Position numbers and translations under genes: made by a program. A stretch of 64,000 bases of DNA from Corynebacterium lizhenjunii (GTDB taxonomy: Bacteria; Actinomycetota; Actinomycetes; Mycobacteriales; Mycobacteriaceae). Below are positions 32,495 through 40,508 of the stretch, piece after piece (the first letter of the stretch is position 1; each line of letters opens with the position of its first letter). Below the pieces are notes generated by a model, which saw only the letters and a list, made by a program, of their open reading frames with translations, was not told where the DNA came from and did no database searches. The stretch spans positions 1,178,001 through 1,242,000 of the forward strand of contig NZ_CP064954.1 in NCBI RefSeq assembly GCF_011038655.2. Direction: 5' to 3'.

Positions 32495-33487
32495 GTGAGC
32501 TCCCGGAGGATGCTGTGCTCCATCATCACGGCCGCTGTAGCGAGTGTGGCCTTGGTAGGATGTGGGAGCACTGCCCCGGATGACAAACAGCAGGCGCCTT
32601 CTTCTGCCGCGAGTGCCAAGCCGAGTGCTTCGGCATTGGGATTTCCCACCTCCTCGCCGATTTCTGGCCCGGAACCGGGGGAGATCAAGCGCATTAACCT
32701 GCCCAGCGGGCGTTATTTCCTATTGCGGCTGCCGCAGAACTACTCTGCGCAGCGCCAGTGGCCAGTGCTGTTGAGCTTCCATGGCTGGTCCGAGACCGCA
32801 GAGACCATGTCTGCCTACACTGATTTTGATGCCGCACAGGCCATCGTTGCTTTCCCCCAGGGGCAGGATAAGGCGTGGGCCCCGGCACCCTATGCGACGG
32901 CAACGGGGGAGCAAGACGTGGCGTTCGTTCGCGCGGTGGTCGACGCCATCCGCGCCACCTATGCGGTAGATGACCACCGTATTTATGCCGCCGGGATGTC
33001 TAATGGCGGGGGATTTGCTGCCTATCTCGGTTGTCAGATGCCCGAAGTCTTTGCCGCCGTGGCGTCAGTTTCTGCCGCCTACTATGACAAGATCCACGAT
33101 GGTTGCCGGGAGTACCACGCGACGCCGGTGGGAAGGCTGGATATTCACGGCACCGATGATCCCGTGGTGTCATATTTTGGTGGGAGCCGCCATGGCGAGT
33201 CCTATAGTTCCGTCATGGACGTCCTGAGCAATGATGAGCAGCGCAATGAATGCAGCGAGCAGATCGTCACCACACGCCTGTCTAATAATTCCGTGCGCAT
33301 GTCCTGGACGGGATGTAGCGCACCGCTGGAGCATATCCGTATTGGCGGCGGTAGCCATGTTTGGCCCGGCGGCAAGTATGACAAGAGCAATGGCCTGCCG
33401 GAAGGCTTTGCTTCCGATGCCGTCTTGGATTTCTTCGCTATCCCCGGACGCGTCGCTGGAACCGAGAATTCTGCCAATGAGGTCTAG
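32495..33487 (+). CDS. LpqC-like secreted esterase lipoprotein
   Basis: 330 residues. The GTG at 32495 lies 6 bases after AGGAGGG; the TTG at 32489 directly abuts that site. A signal sequence ends in the lipobox LVGC, lipidated Cys at 23. The catalytic domain is an alpha/beta hydrolase of the PHB depolymerase/LpqC/feruloyl-esterase group: FHGWSETAE for the oxyanion region, GMSNGG with nucleophile Ser at about 169, an Asp in HGTDDPVVSY and a His in GGGSHVWPGG. A surface esterase is likely; its substrate is not known. Confidence 0.85.
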   Translation: MSSRRMLCSIITAAVASVALVGCGSTAPDDKQQAPSSAASAKPSASALGFPTSSPISGPEPGEIKRINLPSGRYFLLRLPQNYSAQRQWPVLLSFHGWSETAETMSAYTDFDAAQAIVAFPQGQDKAWAPAPYATATGEQDVAFVRAVVDAIRATYAVDDHRIYAAGMSNGGGFAAYLGCQMPEVFAAVASVSAAYYDKIHDGCREYHATPVGRLDIHGTDDPVVSYFGGSRHGESYSSVMDVLSNDEQRNECSEQIVTTRLSNNSVRMSWTGCSAPLEHIRIGGGSHVWPGGKYDKSNGLPEGFASDAVLDFFAIPGRVAGTENSANEV

Positions 33488-34755
33488 CCTGCGTTTGTCT
33501 CTACGACGTCGATGACGTCCACCACCGCCCCTGGGAGGTCTTCTCCGGTTGCGGGAACCCCTTGCAAGGTAGCGCGCGCCCGGGCAATGCAGACATCGGC
33601 AAGCGTGGCAAAGCCCGCAGCGCGGGCAGGCGACGAGGGTTCAGTAGGTACCGGCAGCTGCGCCAGGAGCACGCTGCGGGTCCCGCCATCGGCGGCATTG
33701 AGCTCAGCGACTGCCTGCGCGGTAGTTCCAGAGCCGGCAAAAAAGTCCAAGACCACGGCGTCCGGCCCACCGCACAATGCCAGCAGGTGCTGAACCAGCC
33801 GCACGGGCTTAGGAAAGTCAAAGACCCCTGCCACTCCCAACGCCGCCTCTGCCTCCCGCTTGCCCGTGCGGGTCACGCCAAAGCGCTGACCGTCTAAGAC
33901 ACTGCGTGGGCGGGCGCCGTGCTTTTGATAATTCTTGGTATAGACAAACCCACGGCGGAAAACCAGCTCATCGCGCTGCGCCGCGACCTTTTCCTGGCTC
34001 CAGCGCCAGCGCGCCACCTGCGTGCGGCCCGCCGGGTTATGGGGCCGGTATTGCTGCCCGTCTGGCCCAGTGATGGTGAAATCCAAACTGGGCAAGTAGC
34101 CCAAGGTTTTCGAGTCCAGGCGCACTAGGGAGTAGCGGCCGTGCTCATCCTCGTAGTTGTACTTGGTGCTCGTGTGTGCCTGGGCGTCTACGTTAAACCC
34201 GGGATTGTCCGCAGTGCGGGCGTAGACCAGCACATATTCGTGTTCGACTATGGCGTACTTGGAGTCATTCTTCCCAGTCCCGCCTTTCTTCCAGATCAAC
34301 TGGCCGGCAAAGCAATCCTCTCCAAAGACCTCATCGGCGACTTTGCGCAGGTTAGCGCACTCGTCGTCGCCGATGGATATGCAGATAAAGCCGTGCGGGG
34401 CCAGAACTTGGCGGGCAAGGACAAGCCGCGGGAGCATCATGGACAGCCAATCAGCATGCCAGCGCCCGTAATCAGCTGTACTGGAGGGGCGTCTGCGACG
34501 GAAGTTATCCCGGTACATAAAGTCGCGACCCGTGTTATACGGCGGGTCAATATAGATCACGTCCACGCTGCCCGGTTGGGTCTGGGCCAAGTGCTTGAGT
34601 ACGTGCAGGTTATCGCCAACGTAGACCCGGTGGGCAGCAGGCCGAGTAGTGGAGCGGTTCCGGGGGCGAAACTCGGCGGGGCTAGGTGCTTCAGCGAGGG
34701 CGCGCGCGGCTTCCTTACCCGGCCACACCAGGCCAAAGAAAGAAGCACTGGTCAT
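33484..34755 (-). CDS. DNA methyltransferase (N4/N6 type, beta class), apparently orphan
   Basis: 423 residues. Catalytic motif IV DPPYNT is at 70-75 and the SAM-binding motif I DFFAGSGTT comes late at about 337-345, so the motif order is beta class as in type III Mod and CcrM-like enzymes. YVGDNLHVLK (about 45-54) and the aromatic RRGFVYTKN region also fit. The methylated base is most likely adenine N6. No res or other restriction gene flanks it: neighbours are a lipoprotein esterase (convergent, 4-base overlap of ends) and a tRNA. The target site cannot be read from the sequence. Confidence 0.88.
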   Translation of the reverse strand: MTSASFFGLVWPGKEAARALAEAPSPAEFRPRNRSTTRPAAHRVYVGDNLHVLKHLAQTQPGSVDVIYIDPPYNTGRDFMYRDNFRRRRPSSTADYGRWHADWLSMMLPRLVLARQVLAPHGFICISIGDDECANLRKVADEVFGEDCFAGQLIWKKGGTGKNDSKYAIVEHEYVLVYARTADNPGFNVDAQAHTSTKYNYEDEHGRYSLVRLDSKTLGYLPSLDFTITGPDGQQYRPHNPAGRTQVARWRWSQEKVAAQRDELVFRRGFVYTKNYQKHGARPRSVLDGQRFGVTRTGKREAEAALGVAGVFDFPKPVRLVQHLLALCGGPDAVVLDFFAGSGTTAQAVAELNAADGGTRSVLLAQLPVPTEPSSPARAAGFATLADVCIARARATLQGVPATGEDLPGAVVDVIDVVETNAG

Positions 34756-34762
34756 GGCGGGT

Positions 34763-34768
34763 AGTCTA
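34763..34768 (-). promoter_or_regulatory. -10 box of a leaderless promoter (DNA methyltransferase)
   Basis: TAGACT on the minus strand ends 7 bases before the ATG at 34755, with no ribosome site between. Confidence 0.6.
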
Positions 34769-34811
34769 CCGTAGTCAGGGGTCGTTGTCGCATGGCGGAG
34801 GGGCGGAAAGG

Positions 34812-34842
34812 AAAAGCAGACTAGGAAGGATTCCTAGTCTGC
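34812..34842 (-). terminator. Terminator of tRNA-Pro
   Basis: A perfect 12-bp stem (GCAGACTAGGAA with TTCCTAGTCTGC) closes on a 3-base loop and, on the minus strand, runs into TTTT directly after the tRNA. Confidence 0.85.
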
Positions 34843-34849
34843 CGGTTTG

Positions 34850-34923
34850 TCGGGCTAACAGGATTTGAACCTGCGACCCCTACACCCCCAGTGTAGTGCG
34901 CTACCAAACTGCGCCATAGCCCG
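34850..34923 (-). tRNA. tRNA-Pro (anticodon GGG)
   Basis: The minus strand folds into a 74-nt cloverleaf. The acceptor CGGGCTA pairs with TAGCCCG, the anticodon stem CTACA pairs with TGTAG around loop CTGGGGG, and the T-arm contains GGTTCAAATCC. The discriminator base is A. The 3' CCA is not encoded (the genome reads CAA next). Confidence 0.93.
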
Positions 34924-35017
34924 TCCGTTCGCCGCACCCGTGAGTGCCGCGGACGGCTCAAGATTACACCATTGCAATCCGGTGGCCAAGTGCCCAGGTA
35001 GCCGGGCGTTTGCGGGA

Positions 35018-35422
35018 CTATTCTACCTCGCCGGAGCTGTAGTACCAGCGGCCGTTGTGCCGGTGGAAGGTGGAGCGCTCACGCTGCGAACCGCTAGCCG
35101 CGCCTTTGTAGAAGGCCTCGAATTCCACCACGCCGGTGCTGTCAAACAATCCACCGCCTTCGGCGTGCACAATCTCCAGCCGGTAAAAGCGCACCGGCAT
35201 ATCTTCGAGGTTGAGCTCGCTGGGACGTGTTCGCGGGTCCCAGGTGTCTAGCAGGTAGCGGCTATCACCGGTAACAAACGCACTAAACCGTGAGCGCATC
35301 AGCGCCTCAGCAGTGGGGGCGGGCTGGCCCGCGTGGTATTTGCCGCAACATTGGTCAAAGGATAATCCGGTGCCGCACGGGCAACGCTTTGGCGGCAGCT
35401 GAGAGGGCGGTTTAGGGGGCAT
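35018..35422 (-). CDS. YchJ-like SEC-C motif protein (UPF0225)
   Basis: 134 residues. The N-terminal SEC-C zinc motif has Cys14, Cys16, Cys25 and Cys26 (RCPCGTG, FDQCC). It is followed by the YchJ core (PTAEALMRSRFSAFV, then WDPRTRPSEL and ending WYYSSGEVE). YchJ proteins are uncharacterised NTF2-like proteins. The start was set at the ATG that begins MPPKPP; this ATG lies inside a copy of the 13-bp repeat, and the gene overlaps the upstream hydrolase gene by 11 bases. Confidence 0.85.
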   Translation of the reverse strand: MPPKPPSQLPPKRCPCGTGLSFDQCCGKYHAGQPAPTAEALMRSRFSAFVTGDSRYLLDTWDPRTRPSELNLEDMPVRFYRLEIVHAEGGGLFDSTGVVEFEAFYKGAASGSQRERSTFHRHNGRWYYSSGEVE

Positions 35423-36572
35423 CGGCAAGCTCAATGCTAGAGAAGAGCACTGGCAAGTGGGCGGGGGCCGCGGCGGCAAGCAACTCTTCGCGCTGGGCAG
35501 CGGTGAGTTCACCCACAATGTTGATGTGCCGGACAAAGGCCTGCGGGCCCTGCTGCTCGACCCGCACCGAGACATCCTCGACCTTGAGGGTGGGGTCCTT
35601 GCGTGCTGCGGCCAAAATCAGCTGGGTGCTAGCCACTGACAACGACGACATAAACAGGCCCTCGGCAGTAAAGCCCTGACCCTTGCCGCCGTCGGCCTTG
35701 GAGCGGTCTGCAAACACCTCCCGGTTATTGCTGCGCGCCACCACGCCATACTTGGTACCGATGGCCTTGTGGGTCAGCGCGGTGTTGATGTCGACTTCTT
35801 CGGGGGAGTTGTCCGGCACCAGGAACTGCTCCGCCCACGCGCCAATCAAATCAGCGGCACGGGCGGCGGCGCCCTGCTTAGTAAGCAAATGGTCTGCCTT
35901 ATCCAACGCCACCAGAGACTTCGGGTAGCGGGTGGATTTAAAGATGTTCTGGGCGTTATCAATGCCCACGGTCTGATCAATCGGCGAGTGTAGCACCATC
36001 AGCGGCTTGCGCAGTCTGCGCAGGTACACTATGGGGTCGGTCTCTGCCAGATCCTCCAAGAAGGTCCGCGAAATGGTCAATTTTCGCCCGCCTAGGGTTA
36101 CTTCGACCTCCCCGTGCTCATCGACTTCACCAATTTTATCGGCGTAGTGCAAAACAGAATGGGCAGGATCAAACGGCGCGCCCAGCGTGGCCACAGCGCG
36201 CAGAGAACGGATGGAACTGGCGGCTGCCAGGGTAGCGGCACCGCCCAGGGAATGCCCCATGAGCAGCTGCGGGGCCCGGTAGTGCTGCTCCAACCAAGTG
36301 GCGGCGGCCTGAATATCGGCAACATTTTGGCTAAAGCAGGTATCCGCGAAGTCCCCTTCGGACTGGCCTAGGCCCGGAAAATCAAAGCGCAGCGTTGCTA
36401 TTCCAAAATTAGTCAGCTGCTTTGACGTCCGCGCCGCCCCTGGGGTGTGCCGGGAGCCTGCGAAACAGTGCGCGAAAATGGCGAATGCTACGGGTGGTGA
36501 ATCTGGGAAATCGATGGTCCCGGCCATCGCAGTACCCGTACTTGAAGGTACAGTCACGTTCACGGAGTGCAT
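35412..36572 (-). CDS. Alpha/beta hydrolase fused to OsmC-like domain
   Basis: 386 residues. The N-terminal domain (about 1-250) is an alpha/beta hydrolase with nucleophile Ser108 in GHSLGG, an Asp in HSPIDQTVG and a His in KADHLL. The C-terminal part (about 260-386) is OsmC-like. This fusion is a known family. The segment that usually carries the reactive Cys (LLxxLGACT-type) reads LFMSSLSVASTQ here, so peroxidase activity by the OsmC part is doubtful. The start at 36572 has a -10 box 7 bases upstream. The protein ends SIELADAP, encoded by the 13-bp repeat. Confidence 0.85.
   Translation of the reverse strand: MHSVNVTVPSSTGTAMAGTIDFPDSPPVAFAIFAHCFAGSRHTPGAARTSKQLTNFGIATLRFDFPGLGQSEGDFADTCFSQNVADIQAAATWLEQHYRAPQLLMGHSLGGAATLAAASSIRSLRAVATLGAPFDPAHSVLHYADKIGEVDEHGEVEVTLGGRKLTISRTFLEDLAETDPIVYLRRLRKPLMVLHSPIDQTVGIDNAQNIFKSTRYPKSLVALDKADHLLTKQGAAARAADLIGAWAEQFLVPDNSPEEVDINTALTHKAIGTKYGVVARSNNREVFADRSKADGGKGQGFTAEGLFMSSLSVASTQLILAAARKDPTLKVEDVSVRVEQQGPQAFVRHINIVGELTAAQREELLAAAAPAHLPVLFSSIELADAP
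35418..35430 (-). repeat. Copy of 13-bp word GCTTGCCGATGCC
   Basis: Exact copy at a gene junction. It encodes the last residues of the hydrolase-OsmC fusion and at the same time supplies the ATG of the YchJ-like gene. Confidence 0.85.
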
Positions 36573-36578
36573 GCGCTC

Positions 36579-36585
36579 TACAATA
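36579..36585. promoter_or_regulatory. Overlapping divergent -10 boxes (hydrolase-OsmC and secA2)
   Basis: TACAATA reads as TACAAT on the + strand (for secA2, leader of about 80 nt) and TATTGT on the minus strand, ending 7 bases before the hydrolase ATG at 36572. The two promoters cannot be occupied at once, so the genes may be mutually exclusive at this point. Confidence 0.5.
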
Positions 36586-36670
36586 GCGAGCCTAACCAGG
36601 GTGGTGTTAGGCCAGGGGAGCCAGAGGTGATTAAAGTCTTGTGGGTACGTATTTTCCGAGGAGGGCACAC

Positions 36671-38968
36671 ATGGGCGCATTTGATTGGTTCTGGAAGGCG
36701 ATGGGGGCGCAGTCTGAGCGCAACGACAAAAAGTCCAAGGCCATTGTGGATGGTTCCGCTGCTGCCACGGCAGATTTAGCACAGCTTGACGATGCCGCCG
36801 TGGCCAACGCCGCCCGTGCGGCCGTGGCCGCAGGTGCCATCGCGGACAAGCCAGCATTCCTGGCAGCTTTGGCTGTGGCTAGCCAGCGCACGCTGGGCAT
36901 GGCGCCGCACCATGTGCAGTCCCAGGCGGTGCTGCGCCTGCTTGAAGGTGATGTGATCCACATGGCCACTGGTGAGGGCAAGACGTTGGTGGGCGCGATG
37001 GCCGCTACCGGGTTCGCCTTAACTGGCAAGCGAGTCCACTTGGTGACGGTGAATAATTACCTGGCTGGGCGTGATGCCGAATGGATGCGGCCCTTGGTGG
37101 AATTCTTTGGTCTGAGTGTGGATTCGGTGACAGAGGAGCTGGATGCGAAGCAGCGCCGCCAGGCGTATCAGGCCGATATTGTCTACGCGCCGGTGGCGGA
37201 GTTGGGCTTTGATGTCTTGCGGGATAACCAGATTACGGAGCGCAGCCAGGCTGTGCAGGCACGTGCGGACGTGGCCTTGGTGGATGAGGCTGATTCCGTG
37301 CTGGTCGATGAGGCCTTAGTGCCGTTGGTGTTGGCTGGCAACCGGCCAGGAGAGGCGCCGACCGGCCAGATTACGGCCGTGGTCGCTCGCCTGCGGGAGG
37401 GGCAAGACTATGTGATCAATGACGATGGCCGCGCGGTGTCTCTGACTGATGAAGGCGCCAGGCGGGTGGAGCAGGAGTTAGGGATTGACTCGCTGTACTC
37501 GGAGGAAAATATCGGCACTATTTTGGTGAAGGTGAACTTGGCGCTGCATGCGCGCGCCCTGCTTATCCGCGATATTCACTACATTGTCAACGAGGGCAAG
37601 CTTTCGCTTATCGATGCCTCCCGCGGCCGCGTAGCACAGCTGCAGCGCTGGCCTGATGGCCTCCAGGCCGCAGTAGAAGCTAAAGAGGGCCTAGAGGTCT
37701 CGGAAGGCGGACGCATACTTGACACCATCACGCTGCAGGAGTTGATGCGCCGGTACCCGTTGGTGTGCGGGATGACTGGTACTGCGGTAGAGGCGACTGA
37801 TCAGCTCCGCGAGTTTTATGGGCTGCGGGTGTCTGTCATTGAGCGCAATAATCCACTGCAGCGTGTAGATGAGGCCGATAGGGTCTATGCCACCATCGCG
37901 GAGAAGAACCGGGCCATCGTTGAAGAGATTGAACGGATTCACGCCACTGGGCAGCCCGTCTTGGTAGGCACCCACGATGTGGCGGAGTCTGAGGAGCTAG
38001 CCGCAGCTTTGCATGAGCGCGAGATTGCGGTCAATGTGCTCAACGCTAAAAATGACGCGGAGGAGGCCGGCATTATTGCCCAGGCCGGCGATCTGGGCCG
38101 GGTAACGGTTTCTACCCAGATGGCTGGACGCGGCACCGACATCAAGCTCGGCGGGGCTGACGGCGCCGACCACGCTGAGGTCATTGCATTGGGCGGCTTG
38201 GCTGTAATCGGGACCTCGCGATATCGCACGTCCCGGCTGGATAATCAGCTGCGTGGACGGGCAGGGCGCCAAGGCGATCCGGGGACTAGCGTGTTTTTCA
38301 TCTCTCTGGAAGACGACGTTGTGCGCCAAGGTGGCGAAGACGAGTCTCTATCTGCGCGACCGGATGCCTCCGGCCGGGTGGATTCTAAGCGGGTACGCGA
38401 CTTCATCGCCCATTGCCAACGCGTCACCGAAGGCCAGTTGCTAGAGATCCACTCCCAGACGTGGAAGTACAACCAATTGTTGGCAGATCAGCGCATTATC
38501 ATCGACGAGCGTCGCGCCAACCTCTTGGACAGTGATCAAGCCTGGCAGGAGCTTTCCCAACGCGCGCCGGCGCGCGCCGCCGAGTTGCGCGATGCCGGCC
38601 TGGACGAAGAGGTGCTAGAGCGGGCGGCGCGCACCATCATGCTGTATCACCTGGACCTGGCATGGGCAGATCATTTGGAGGTGATGGACGACGTGCGTGA
38701 GTCCATTCACCTGCGTGCGATTGCCCGGGAGACCCCGATTGCGGAGTATCACCGCATTGCTGTGCGCGAGTTCAAGCATCTGGCTCAAGATGCGGTGGAT
38801 AAGGCCGTTGAGACTTTTAACACAGTGCGCATTGATGCAGAAGGCGCCCATCTGGAGGACGCCGGGCTGTCGCGACCAAGCGCGACGTGGACATACATGG
38901 TCTCTGATAACCCCCTGGCGGGAAGCGGCAACTCCGTACTGCGGGGTATTGGCAACATTTTCCGTTAG
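36671..38968 (+). CDS. secA2: Accessory preprotein translocase ATPase SecA2
   Basis: 765 residues, shorter than the main SecA (about 850-900) and lacking the C-terminal zinc-binding tail. Walker A MATGEGKT is at 98-105. ALVDEADSVLVDEA gives Walker B. QMAGRGTDIKLGG and LRGRAGRQGDPG are the helicase motifs V and VI. It drives export of a subset of proteins with SecYEG. The ATG at 36671 follows GAGGAGGG; an upstream in-frame ATG at 36641 lacks such a site. secA2-odhI-ftsR order is characteristic of corynebacteria and mycobacteria. Confidence 0.95.
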   Translation: MGAFDWFWKAMGAQSERNDKKSKAIVDGSAAATADLAQLDDAAVANAARAAVAAGAIADKPAFLAALAVASQRTLGMAPHHVQSQAVLRLLEGDVIHMATGEGKTLVGAMAATGFALTGKRVHLVTVNNYLAGRDAEWMRPLVEFFGLSVDSVTEELDAKQRRQAYQADIVYAPVAELGFDVLRDNQITERSQAVQARADVALVDEADSVLVDEALVPLVLAGNRPGEAPTGQITAVVARLREGQDYVINDDGRAVSLTDEGARRVEQELGIDSLYSEENIGTILVKVNLALHARALLIRDIHYIVNEGKLSLIDASRGRVAQLQRWPDGLQAAVEAKEGLEVSEGGRILDTITLQELMRRYPLVCGMTGTAVEATDQLREFYGLRVSVIERNNPLQRVDEADRVYATIAEKNRAIVEEIERIHATGQPVLVGTHDVAESEELAAALHEREIAVNVLNAKNDAEEAGIIAQAGDLGRVTVSTQMAGRGTDIKLGGADGADHAEVIALGGLAVIGTSRYRTSRLDNQLRGRAGRQGDPGTSVFFISLEDDVVRQGGEDESLSARPDASGRVDSKRVRDFIAHCQRVTEGQLLEIHSQTWKYNQLLADQRIIIDERRANLLDSDQAWQELSQRAPARAAELRDAGLDEEVLERAARTIMLYHLDLAWADHLEVMDDVRESIHLRAIARETPIAEYHRIAVREFKHLAQDAVDKAVETFNTVRIDAEGAHLEDAGLSRPSATWTYMVSDNPLAGSGNSVLRGIGNIFR

Positions 38969-38984
38969 CCAGATTCAGTCAGAT

Positions 38985-39022
38985 TCAGCCAGTTTTAGGA
39001 GTCAAACTCAGCCAGTTTTAGG
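38985..39022 (+). repeat. Direct repeats between secA2 and odhI
   Basis: TCAGCCAGTTTTAGG occurs at 38985-38999 and 39008-39022 (23 bases apart), preceded by AGATTCAG twice. They lie 80-115 bases upstream of odhI, a plausible place for a regulator of odhI or for remnants of slipped replication. Confidence 0.7.
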
Positions 39023-39101
39023 CCGACTTAACCGCTGTGGCGGATACATGGCTATGATTGGTAGGCAGTAATTGTGTAGGTCCGACCCATCGGAGGAAAT
39101 G

Positions 39102-39533
39102 ATGAGCGAAAATACTGGAACCCCGGAGCCGCAGGTAGAGACCACCTCCGTCTTCCGTTCAGACCTGTTGAAGGAGATGGAGTCCGGCGCTGCTACTTCC
39201 GATAATGCCGCGCTTAGCGTAGATAACCTACCCGCTGGCCAGGGCCTCTTGGTAGTCAAGCGTGGTCCCAACGCTGGGGCCCGCTTCTTGTTGGACCGCG
39301 AGACCACCACCGCGGGCCGCCACCCGGAGTCCGACATCTTCCTGGACGACGTCACGGTGTCGCGTCGCCACGCAGAGTTTCGCATCAATGACGGCAAGTT
39401 TGAGGTTGTCGATGTGGGATCTCTCAACGGCACCTATGTCAACCGGGAGCCGCGCAACTCTCAGGAGCTGGCCGTGGGCGATGAGATTCAGATTGGCAAG
39501 TTCCGCTTGGTCTTTATCGCTGGTCAGGCTTAG
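39102..39533 (+). CDS. odhI: OdhI, FHA-domain inhibitor of 2-oxoglutarate dehydrogenase
   Basis: 143 residues, the same length as the known protein. The N-terminal regulatory motif VETTSVF contains Thr14 and Thr15, the sites phosphorylated by Ser/Thr kinases such as PknG. The FHA domain spans about 45-140 (GRHPESDI, VSRRHAEF, VGSLNGTYVN). Unphosphorylated OdhI binds and inhibits OdhA, steering 2-oxoglutarate to glutamate. The ATG at 39102 gives MSENTGTPEP; an adjacent ATG is one codon earlier. A ribosome site GGAGGAA is just upstream. Confidence 0.96.
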   Translation: MSENTGTPEPQVETTSVFRSDLLKEMESGAATSDNAALSVDNLPAGQGLLVVKRGPNAGARFLLDRETTTAGRHPESDIFLDDVTVSRRHAEFRINDGKFEVVDVGSLNGTYVNREPRNSQELAVGDEIQIGKFRLVFIAGQA

Positions 39534-39587
39534 TTCGCGCCACGTCTGTTACCCCGTCCGTTTCGATCTTTAGGTGAGCGTAGTTTA

Positions 39588-40337
39588 GTGAACGCAGCAC
39601 GACACAGCTCGGCAGCCGTGCGCCCGCAAGGGCAGGCGGGCGCCAAGAAAGCTAAGACCATGTCCATTGGCGTGGTTCTTAATACCCTGAATACGCAGTT
39701 TCCGGATGTGACCGTATCCAAGATTCGCTTCTTGGAGTCCGAGGGGCTGATTACCCCGCAGCGTACTGCCTCTGGGTACCGCCGTTTTACGGAGGCCGAC
39801 ATTGATCGGCTGCGCTTCATCTTGACCACTCAGCGGGACAACTACACTCCGTTGAAGGTGATCAAGGAACAGCTTGATGCCATGGACTCCGGTCAGGTCA
39901 CCGCTATTGTGGGGGCAGGCCAGGCTGAGACCCTGGTGTCTCCGGAACAGTTCCGCGCTCCGGCTGTCACTAGGCTTACCGATGCCGACGTTGCCGCACA
40001 GGCAAACACCACGGAGGAAGAGGTTGCCAACCTGGTCAAGCTGGGGTTGGTCACCCCGGATGTCTCTGGGTTCTTTACTGCTGATGATGTGGCGGTGATT
40101 TCCACCGCCCTGGCACTGAAGGCCTTTGGTTTCGATTCGCGCCAGATTAAGACTTTGCGCAATAACGCTCGCCGTCACGCCGATCTTATTGCCCAGGTGG
40201 CTAACCCAGTGGCCACTACCAAGTCAGACACCGCTCGCCAGCAAGCCGAAGAGCTATCCCAGCAGATGGCCGCCCTGGTGGTCTCCCTGCACGGTACCTT
40301 GCTCAAGACCGACTTGCGCAGCGAGTACCAGCCCTAA
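39588..40337 (+). CDS. ftsR: MerR-family regulator FtsR
   Basis: 249 residues, GTG start. A basic arm precedes the MerR helix-turn-helix (MSIGVVLNTLNTQFPDVTVS, then KIRFLESEGLITPQRTASGYRRF). The linker and C-terminal part differ from metal- or drug-sensing MerR proteins. The orthologue next to odhI activates ftsZ in C. glutamicum; the same is assumed by position and sequence. It is followed by a strong terminator. Confidence 0.9.
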   Translation: MNAARHSSAAVRPQGQAGAKKAKTMSIGVVLNTLNTQFPDVTVSKIRFLESEGLITPQRTASGYRRFTEADIDRLRFILTTQRDNYTPLKVIKEQLDAMDSGQVTAIVGAGQAETLVSPEQFRAPAVTRLTDADVAAQANTTEEEVANLVKLGLVTPDVSGFFTADDVAVISTALALKAFGFDSRQIKTLRNNARRHADLIAQVANPVATTKSDTARQQAEELSQQMAALVVSLHGTLLKTDLRSEYQP

Positions 40338-40361
40338 CCTCGCAGCTTTGACAGTGCCGAG

Positions 40362-40421
40362 ACCCCGCCGTGCACCGCCAGGCCTCTTCAGGAGGCAAGC
40401 GCAGGTGCACAGCGGGGTTTT
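40362..40421 (+). terminator. Terminator after ftsR
   Basis: The outer stem ACCCCGC/GCGGGGT continues with GTGCAC/GTGCAC. An inner hairpin GCCTCTTCAGGAGGC is enclosed, and TTTTG follows. Confidence 0.75.
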
Positions 40422-40508
40422 GTGTCCGCGGGGCGGGGTAGACTATCGGCAACGCACAATACAGGACAACACTTGGCCCCACATTGCCGTGACTGAAAGG
40501 ATGCCGTT

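Noticed and set aside
34865..35251. Open frame on the + strand through tRNA-Pro and the YchJ-like gene
   Set aside because: It runs across a tRNA and the antisense of a clear SEC-C gene.
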